DNA from: an uncultured Halomonas sp.
GTDB lineage: Bacteria > Pseudomonadota > Gammaproteobacteria > Pseudomonadales > Halomonadaceae
Direction of reading: 5' to 3'
Assembly (NCBI RefSeq): GCF_946887195.1
Contig: NZ_CAMPKE010000006.1
Span: forward strand, 140,171-204,170
DNA length: 64,000 nt
The notes beneath the pieces are model-generated. The model worked only from the letters and a program-made list of their open reading frames with translations, was not told the origin of the DNA and ran no database searches. This document shows, one piece after another, positions 52,432-60,600 of this stretch (its first letter is position 1; every line of letters starts with the position of its first letter). The position numbers and the translations under genes were made by a program.

Positions 52432-53846
52432 ACGGGAGAAGCGCCGAGCAGCGCGGCTTCGAGGCCATGGGGCGGGTGACGAAAACCGGCGGCAAGCCGT
52501 TTCGCCCGTTGATCGATCGGCTGTTCGCGCGCTGGGTGTCATCGGCGCATCTCGAGCGCGACTGGGCCAGCGATGCCGACTGGGCGCGCATGCAGCAGGA
52601 TCCGATGCGCGCCAAGGGCTTGCTGTATCTGATGGCAGTGACGGTAGTCGCTCTGCTGGCGTGGGCTTATGTCGCCGAAATCGATCAGGTCACCAAGGGC
52701 ACCGGCCGGGTCATTCCCTCATCGCATATCAAGGTCATCCAATCCTTCGATGGCGGCGTAGTACAGGAGATTGCGACCGAGGAAGGGGCATTGGTGGAGC
52801 AGGGCCAGTTGCTGATGAAGATCGATCCGACGCGCTTCGTGTCCTCCTATCGCGAGGCGATGGCTCAGTCGCTGTCGCTCAAGGCCAAGGCCGAGCGCCT
52901 GCGCGCCTTGACGACCGATGCGCCTTTCCAGCCGCCCGCGGAGGTCATCGAGAAGGCGCCGGCGCTGGCTAGCCATGAGCGCAAGCTTTTCAGCACCAGC
53001 CAGCAGGAGCTCGAACAGGCCCAGGCGATCGCCCGCGAGCAGATCATTCAGAATCGTGAAGAGCTGCACGCCGCCGAGGCACGCTTCAATCAGGCGTCGC
53101 GCGCGCTCAATCTGGCATCCCGGGAGCTCGATCTGACCCAACCGCTGTTGAGCTCCGGTGCGGTATCGGAAGTCGAGATTCTGCGCTTGCAGCGCGAGGT
53201 CTCCAACGCGCGCGGCGAACGTAACCAGGCCAGCGCCCAGGTTGCCCGCCTGAAAGCGGCGGTCGAAGAGGCCCAGGGCCGGCTGCGCGAGGTCAAGCTA
53301 GAAATGGAGAACGAATGGCGCACCGAGCTTTCCGAGACGCTGGGCCAATTGGCCGCGCTGGAAGAGAGCAACGTTGGCCTGCGCGACAAGGTGAGCATGA
53401 CCGAAATCCGCTCGCCGGTGGATGGCGTCGTACAGCGGCTGTATGTCACCACGCTGGGCGGCGTGGTACAGCCTGGCCAGGAGGTGGTGGAGATCGTGCC
53501 CAATGATGAGCAGTTATTGGTCGAGACGCGCATCGCCCCGCAGGACATCGCGTTTCTGCATCCCGGTCAGCCGGCTTTCGTCAAGTTCACGGCCTACGAT
53601 TTCACCAAATACGGCGGTATGCCGGCGACCGTGGAGCACATCAGCGCCGACACGATCACCGATGACGACGACAACACGTTCTATCTGGTGAGGGTGCGCA
53701 CCAAGGACCGCACGCTGGGCGAGGATTTGGCGATCATTCCGGGGATGACGGCGCAGGTGGATATTCGCACCGGCAAGCGCACCGTGCTCGATTATCTGCT
53801 CGAGCCGATTCTCCGCATCAAGGGCAATGCGCTGACAGAACCATGA
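52428..53846 (+). CDS. HlyD-family membrane fusion protein, LapC-like
   Basis: Periplasmic adaptor joining the ABC transporter to the TolC-like channel. The 472 residues comprise a cytoplasmic tail, one membrane helix near 65-82 (LMAVTVVALLAWAYV), a lipoyl half-motif (GTGRVIPSSHIKVIQSFDGG), a long coiled coil (about 130-310), and the C-terminal HlyD domain IRSPVDGVVQRLYVTTLGGV with PGMTAQVDIRTGKRTVLDYL. Overlaps both neighbours by four bases (ATGA). Confidence 0.94.
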   Translation: MNGRSAEQRGFEAMGRVTKTGGKPFRPLIDRLFARWVSSAHLERDWASDADWARMQQDPMRAKGLLYLMAVTVVALLAWAYVAEIDQVTKGTGRVIPSSHIKVIQSFDGGVVQEIATEEGALVEQGQLLMKIDPTRFVSSYREAMAQSLSLKAKAERLRALTTDAPFQPPAEVIEKAPALASHERKLFSTSQQELEQAQAIAREQIIQNREELHAAEARFNQASRALNLASRELDLTQPLLSSGAVSEVEILRLQREVSNARGERNQASAQVARLKAAVEEAQGRLREVKLEMENEWRTELSETLGQLAALEESNVGLRDKVSMTEIRSPVDGVVQRLYVTTLGGVVQPGQEVVEIVPNDEQLLVETRIAPQDIAFLHPGQPAFVKFTAYDFTKYGGMPATVEHISADTITDDDDNTFYLVRVRTKDRTLGEDLAIIPGMTAQVDIRTGKRTVLDYLLEPILRIKGNALTEP

Positions 53847-54460
53847 ACAGACACCTCTTCGTAAGCCAAGGCCGTGATGTCATTCCCCGCTGGAGCGAGG
53901 CGTTTCCCGGCGCGCGCCAATGCTCGCCGCGACAGGCGCCTACCCAGGCCGTTGCCAGCGATCATGTCTGGATCATGACCGATATCGCTGACTGGACGGG
54001 CCTGGTTGAGCGCTTGGTGCAGCGTGGCGCGATTGTCGTGGCACTATCGCATCACCCGGATGCCACTCAGGCGTTTCAAGCGCTGAATGCCGGTGCTCGG
54101 GGCTATGCGCATGCGTTGTCCGCACCGGTGCTGCTACGCCAGGTCGCGCTGGTCACCGCCAATCAGGGGCTTTGGGTATGGCCGGAGTTGCTGCGCCAAG
54201 TGGTCGGCTCCACCTATCGCGCGCTGGGTGGCGCCCGCCAGACCAACACACAAGCCCTGGCGTGCCTGACCGCACGCGAGCGCGATGTGGCGCTGGCCGT
54301 GGCCGCCGGCAACAGCAACAAGGAAGCCGCCCGCCAACTCGGCATCACCGAACGCACCGTCAAGGCGCACCTCGGCGCGGTATTTCGTAAATTGCGCCTG
54401 CGCGACCGCATGCAACTGGTGTTGGCGTTATCGAACCGGGAAGAGAGCGTTATCGGCTAA
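53843..54460 (+). CDS. LuxR/NarL-type transcriptional regulator with degenerate receiver
   Basis: The 205-residue regulator has a C-terminal LuxR HTH (about 143-200: LTARERDVALAVAAGNSNKEA, then LGITERTVKAHLGAVFRKL). The N-terminal half resembles a response-regulator receiver by length and by its GARGYAHALSAPVLLRQV ending. It lacks the acidic pair of strand 1 and the conserved Lys. Asp47 (IMTDIADW) may occupy the phosphoacceptor position. No histidine kinase is nearby. It overlaps the LapC-like gene by four bases and lies 183 bases before the adhesin, suggesting dedicated control of adhesin expression. Confidence 0.85.
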   Translation: MNRHLFVSQGRDVIPRWSEAFPGARQCSPRQAPTQAVASDHVWIMTDIADWTGLVERLVQRGAIVVALSHHPDATQAFQALNAGARGYAHALSAPVLLRQVALVTANQGLWVWPELLRQVVGSTYRALGGARQTNTQALACLTARERDVALAVAAGNSNKEAARQLGITERTVKAHLGAVFRKLRLRDRMQLVLALSNREESVIG

Positions 54461-54643
54461 AACGCAATGTCTCGTAATTCGCTGCGCGCTTTCATCATGT
54501 TGCGTTTAATTACATTCAGTTACCTGTCCTTCGGTCCAATACTTTTCGCAAGTCGGCTTACCTAGTCTTGAGGCTATCGTAGGCCAATCCATGGCCTTGT
54601 CGTTTCCATCAGCCGTGCTTTATTGCCTTTCGGGAGTTGCCCC

Positions 54644-57600
54644 ATGAGTACACCGATCGCTACCGTTCTCTCCGTGACTGGTCAGGCCTGGGCCCGCGAC
54701 GCCGACGGCAATCTTCGCGCCCTCGAACCTGGCGATGTCTTGCTCGAAGGCGAAACGCTGATTACCTCCGACAATGGTCGTGTAAGGCTCGATTTCGGTG
54801 ATGCCGAACCGGTGGCGATCGGCCCGGGGCAGACTGTCGCCATGCTCGCCGAACTGGATGCCGATAACCCCGTCCCCGATGACGAAGCCACGACCACGGA
54901 TGAAAGCGTCGACGCGCTGCTGGCCGCTATCGAAGAGGGCGAAGGCGATCTGCTCGAGGTGCTCGATCCTACCGCCGCGGGCCTGGGTGGCGGTGGTGGC
55001 GGCGGTGGTAACAGTTTCGTGCGGCTGGCGCGGATTAGCGAAAGCGTCGATTCGCTGGCCTTCGATTTCCAGCCGGTGCAACTCGATGGTTTGATCGAGG
55101 CACAGGGCGAATCGTTGATCGATCAGAACGAAGCGCCAATCGGCATCGACGATACCGGTGTGGGTCAGGAAGACACGGCGCTGACCGGCAATGTGCTAAG
55201 CAACGATGTTGACGACGATGGCGACGCGCTGACCGTGGTTGGCTTCACCATCAACGACTCTGCCTATCAAGCTGGTGAAACCGCCGAGCTCGAGGGTATC
55301 GGCTCGCTGATCGTCAACGGCGATGGCAGTTACACCTTTACACCAGCTGAAAACTACAACGGCCCGGTGCCGACGGTGACGTATACCGTAAGCGATGGCG
55401 AGCTTACCGATACCGCCACGCTCGACCTGACCGTCGAGGCAGTCAACGACGCCCCGGTGGCGGTTGACGATACGGGCAGCGGCGTTGAAGACAGCATCAT
55501 CGAAGGTAACGTGCTCAAGAACGACAGCGATATCGATGGCGATGCGCTGACGGTGATCGATTTTACGGTGAATTATCCGGTCGGCCAGCCCAATCCACAG
55601 GGCGAATTTGGCGAGATTGGGCCGATTTTCCCTGTCGAACAGATAGGAAATACTCACCAAGCTGGTGAGTCTGTCTCGCTCTATGGCATCGGCACGCTGA
55701 CCATCAATAGCGACGGCAGCTACACCTTCACGCCGACCGATGACTGGAACGGTCAGGTACCGGTAGTGACTTACACCATTACCGATGGTGAGTTTTTCGA
55801 TACCGCGACGCTGACCCTGAACATCGAGGGAATCAACGACACCCCGGTGGGTGGCGACGACAACGCCGCCGATGCCGCTGATGATGCGTTGACCACGGCG
55901 GAAGATACCGCGCTGATCATCGATCCGCAGACGTTGCTAGCCAACGACGACGATGTGGATGGCGATACGCTGACCATCACCGGCGTCGGCAACGCCAGCA
56001 ACGGCAAGGTCGTACTCAACGGTGACGGCACCATCACCTTCACGCCGAACGCCGATTACAACGGCCAAGCCACCTTCGATTACACCGTTAGCGATGGCCA
56101 AGAGACCGCCACCGCGTCTGTCACAATTGACGTCACGCCCGACAACGACGCGCCGGTGGCGTTGGATGATAGCAATAGCGTCGATGCCGGCGATTCTGTC
56201 ACGGCAACGGTTGGCCAGAATGGCAAGGGTGTGCTGAATAACGATAGCGATGTTGACGGTGACCCCATTCGGGTCAGCCAAGTTGAGGGGAAGGGCATTC
56301 AGGGCAGTGAGCCAATCACTGTTATTGGCAAGGCCGGTACTCTGGATATCGATTCAACCGGCGCATATACCTACACATCCACTCTAAGCACGCCCGTGCT
56401 TTATGGGTTCAACGACTCCGATACGCAGCTTACCGAGAACTTACTGGAGAATTTCGCGCTAACCAGCGATGCCCAGCAAATCGTATCGATCACCGACGAA
56501 GGCGTTGGTGTGACAAGCGAAACGCTGAACCACCCGACGCCGGATCAGATCAACGAAACCGGGGATGTGCTAGTCGCTGATCTCGGCACTTCGGTAAGCA
56601 GCGTGACGTTCGGTGTGGCGCGCTTGTTCAATGACGAGAGTGGTGGGGAATCCGGGAAGTGGTACGCCTATGATGCGCAGGGCAACCTCGTCGGCTCCGG
56701 TCAGTTCGGCCCGGGCGATGTGGAGTATCGAGACGGCAGTAATCATGAAGGCACCGTAACTATTAGCGCCGACGATGTCAGTGGCGATTTCCAGTTCATC
56801 GCTTTTGAGGGCATCGATTACCAGAACGGAAGCGACAACGCAGAGAATGACGGCGGCGATTATCTCGTTACCGGCATTACCGTTCAGGACGCTTTCGATT
56901 ACACCATCGTCGACGACCAAGGTGGTGATGCGAGCGCGACCTTGACGATAGATTCGAAAGCCTCGCTGATCGGCTATCAAACGCCGCCCGATAGTGCGGC
57001 GGAGCCTGAGGCGACGATTACTATCGATACGATCGCCGGCGATGATGTCATCAATTCTGATGAATACGAACAGACAGTCACCATCACCGGTTCGGTAGGC
57101 GGCGACGCCCGCCAGGGCGATACGGTCACGCTGACCGTGGGTGAAAATAGCTTTGATGGGCACGTCGATGCTGACGGGAATTACAGTATTGGCGTGCCTG
57201 GCGGTACGCTAGGTGAACAGACCCAAGTCAGCGCTAGTGTCAGCGGCGAAAACGCCGCAGGCAATCCCTACGAAGCGAGCGCCGCTCGGGATTATTCCGT
57301 CGATACGCAGACCAGTGCCACGATCAGCATCGATACCATCGCCGGTGATGATGAGATCAATGGCGATGAGAGCTCGCAGACGATCGCCATCACCGGAACG
57401 GTCGGTGGCGACGCCCATGAAGGCGACATCGTTACACTGATTATCGGTGAAGAAGAAATAGCCGGGCAGGTCAAAGCGGACGGCACCTTTAGCATCGATG
57501 TGTTGGGTAGCGTGCTAGCCGATAACAACCAAGTAACAGCCAGTGTTTCAGGCAGCGACGCAGCCGGTAATGAATTTAGCGCTGACGATACCCGTGACTA

Positions 57601-60600
57601 TGCCGTTAACCTTCCGCCCGAAGCCGATAGCGATAAAGGCGCTACTGATGAGGGCGAAAAACTTACTGTCGATGCAGAAAACGGTGTGCTGGCCAATGAT
57701 ACTGACGCCAACGGCGATACGCTCACCATTACGGAAGTCGATGGCGAGGCTGGCAAAGTAGGTACCGCTATCGCCGGCAGCAATGGCGGTATTTTTACAC
57801 TCAACGCTGATGGCAGCTACAGCTTCGATCCCAATGGCGAATTCGAACTATTAGCGGCCAATCAGAGTAAGACAACCCGCCTAAATTACACCGTCAGCGA
57901 TGGCGACGGTGGAACCGATACCGGCACATTGACTGTGAAAATTACTGGTACTAACGATGCGTCGGTGATTAGTGGCGCTGACTATGGGTTGGTGGCGGAA
58001 GACAAAAACGTCATCGACGATTCGCAGCTCATCGATAGCGGCACGCTGAATATCGCAGATGCCGATGCCAACCAATCGGCGGTCGACACTAATATAGCCC
58101 CGGTCGCCAGCAACGGAGCCCTGGGCAAGCTCGATATCAACGCTGACGGCGAGTGGACTTACGAAGTCGCCAACACTGATGTGCAGTATCTGGCCGAGGG
58201 CGAGGAGATAGTCGAAACCTTCACCGTAACTACGGTGGACGGTACGACCCACGATATAGCCATCACTATCATGGGTACCAACGACGCCCCGGTAATCGGT
58301 GGCAAAGTCAGCGGCACGGTCACTGAAGACGGCGGCGCGGCGCAGAATGCCACAGGCCAACTGAGTGTTACCGACGTCGATACCAGCGACACCCACACCT
58401 GGAGCGTGGCTAATGGTAGCGGCAGCTACGGTTCGCTGACCATAAGCTCGGATGGTGAATGGGCCTACACGTTAGATAACGCCACCGCGCAATCGCTGGG
58501 TGCCGGCGAGACGCGTACCGAGACGTTCACGGTGGGCGTCGCCGATAATCACGGTGGCACTGACACTCAGGAGCTCGTCGTCACCATCACTGGCACCAAC
58601 GACGTACCGATGATCAGTGGCGATGATAGCGGCACGGTCACCGAAGACGCCAGCGATCCGACGCTCGGCGACAGTGGCACGCTGACTATCGACGATGCCG
58701 ACGCCAACCAGTCGGCGATCGACACCAGTGTCGCCGTGCAGGCCAGCGCAGATGCGCTAGGTAGCCTGGTCATCGACGCCAACGGCGCGTGGGCCTACGA
58801 AGTCGCCAACGCCGACGTGCAGTACCTGGCCGACGGCGAGACCAAAGAAGAGACCTTCACCGTCACCACGGTGGACGGCACCGAGCACGACATCGTCGTC
58901 ACCATTACCGGCACCAACGATGTGCCGACCATTGATGGCGATGACACCGGCGCGGTCACCGAGGACGGCTCACAGCCCACCATTATCACCAGTGGCCAAC
59001 TGAGTGTTGATGACGTTGACACCAGCGACACCCACACCTGGACGGTGGCGGGAGACGCTACCAGCGACTACGGCAGCTTCGCCGTAGACGCCAATGGTCA
59101 GTGGACTTATACCCTGAACAACGCCAGCCCGACCGTTCAGGCCCTGACCAGTACCAGCGATCCGATCATCGAGACCTTCACAGTGCAGGTCGACGACGGC
59201 AACGGGGGTATTGCTACCCAGGAAGTCAGCGTCACCATCAATGGCGATGACGACGGTGCGATTATTACTCCTAACGAACCGGGTGGTGCTGCCGGTATCG
59301 TCAAGGAAGACGAAGTGCTCAGCGCTGGTGGCAAGCTCGACGTCACCGATCCTGATGCTGGCCAGGCCGTGTTCAACGTCCAGATCGGCACTGCCGGAAG
59401 CTATGGTACGTTCACTATCGATGCCGACGGTAACTGGAGCTATGCGCTGAACAACGACCAGGGCGACGTGCAGGCGCTGGCCGTAAATGAAAGCCTGAGC
59501 GAGACCTTCGCGGTCGAAACGGCCGATGGCACCACGTCCAGCGTGACGGTGACCATCCAAGGCACCAATGACGCCCCCGCAATCAGCGGCGACGCCAGCG
59601 GCGCGGTAAGCGAAGATGCCACACTGAGTGCCACCGGTACCCTGAGCCTTACCGATGTCGACACCTCCGATGACTACACCGGAAGCGTGAACGGCGACAG
59701 CGATGGCCGGGTCACCGGCACCTACGGCACGATTACCGTCGATATCAATGGCCAGTGGACCTATGCCCTGGATAATACCAGCGATGCCGTACAAAGCCTG
59801 GCGGTGGGTCAGAAGGTGACCGACACCTTCACGGTACGGGCCGACGATGGTCATGGTGGTATCGACACTCAGAAGATCGTCGTCACCATTACCGGCACCA
59901 ACGACATCCCCGCAATCAGTGGCGAAGCCAGCGGCGCGGTCACCGAGGACGGCTCACAGCCCACCATTATCACCAGTGGCCAACTGAGTGTTGATGACGT
60001 TGACACCAGCGACACCCACACCTGGACGGTGGCGGGAGACGCTACCAGCGACTACGGCAGCTTCGCCGTAGACGCCAATGGTCAGTGGACTTATACCCTG
60101 AACAACGCCAGCCCGACCGTTCAGGCCCTGACCAGTACCAGCGATCCGATCATCGAGACCTTCACAGTGCAGGTCGACGACGGCAACGGGGGTATTGCTA
60201 CCCAGGAAGTCAGCGTCACCATCAATGGCGATGACGACGGTGCGATTATTACTCCTAACGAACCGGGTGGTGCTGCCGGTATCGTCAAGGAAGACGAAGT
60301 GCTCAGCGCTGGTGGCAAGCTCGACGTCACCGATCCTGATGCTGGCCAGGCCGTGTTCAACGTCCAGATCGGCACTGCCGGAAGCTATGGTACGTTCACT
60401 ATCGATGCCGACGGTAACTGGAGCTATGCGCTGAACAACGACCAGGGCGACGTGCAGGCGCTGGCCGTAAATGAAAGCCTGAGCGAGACCTTCGCGGTCG
60501 AAACGGCCGATGGCACCACGTCCAGCGTGACGGTGACCATCCAAGGCACCAATGACGCCCCCGCAATCAGCGGCGACGCCAGCGGCGCGGTAAGCGAAGA

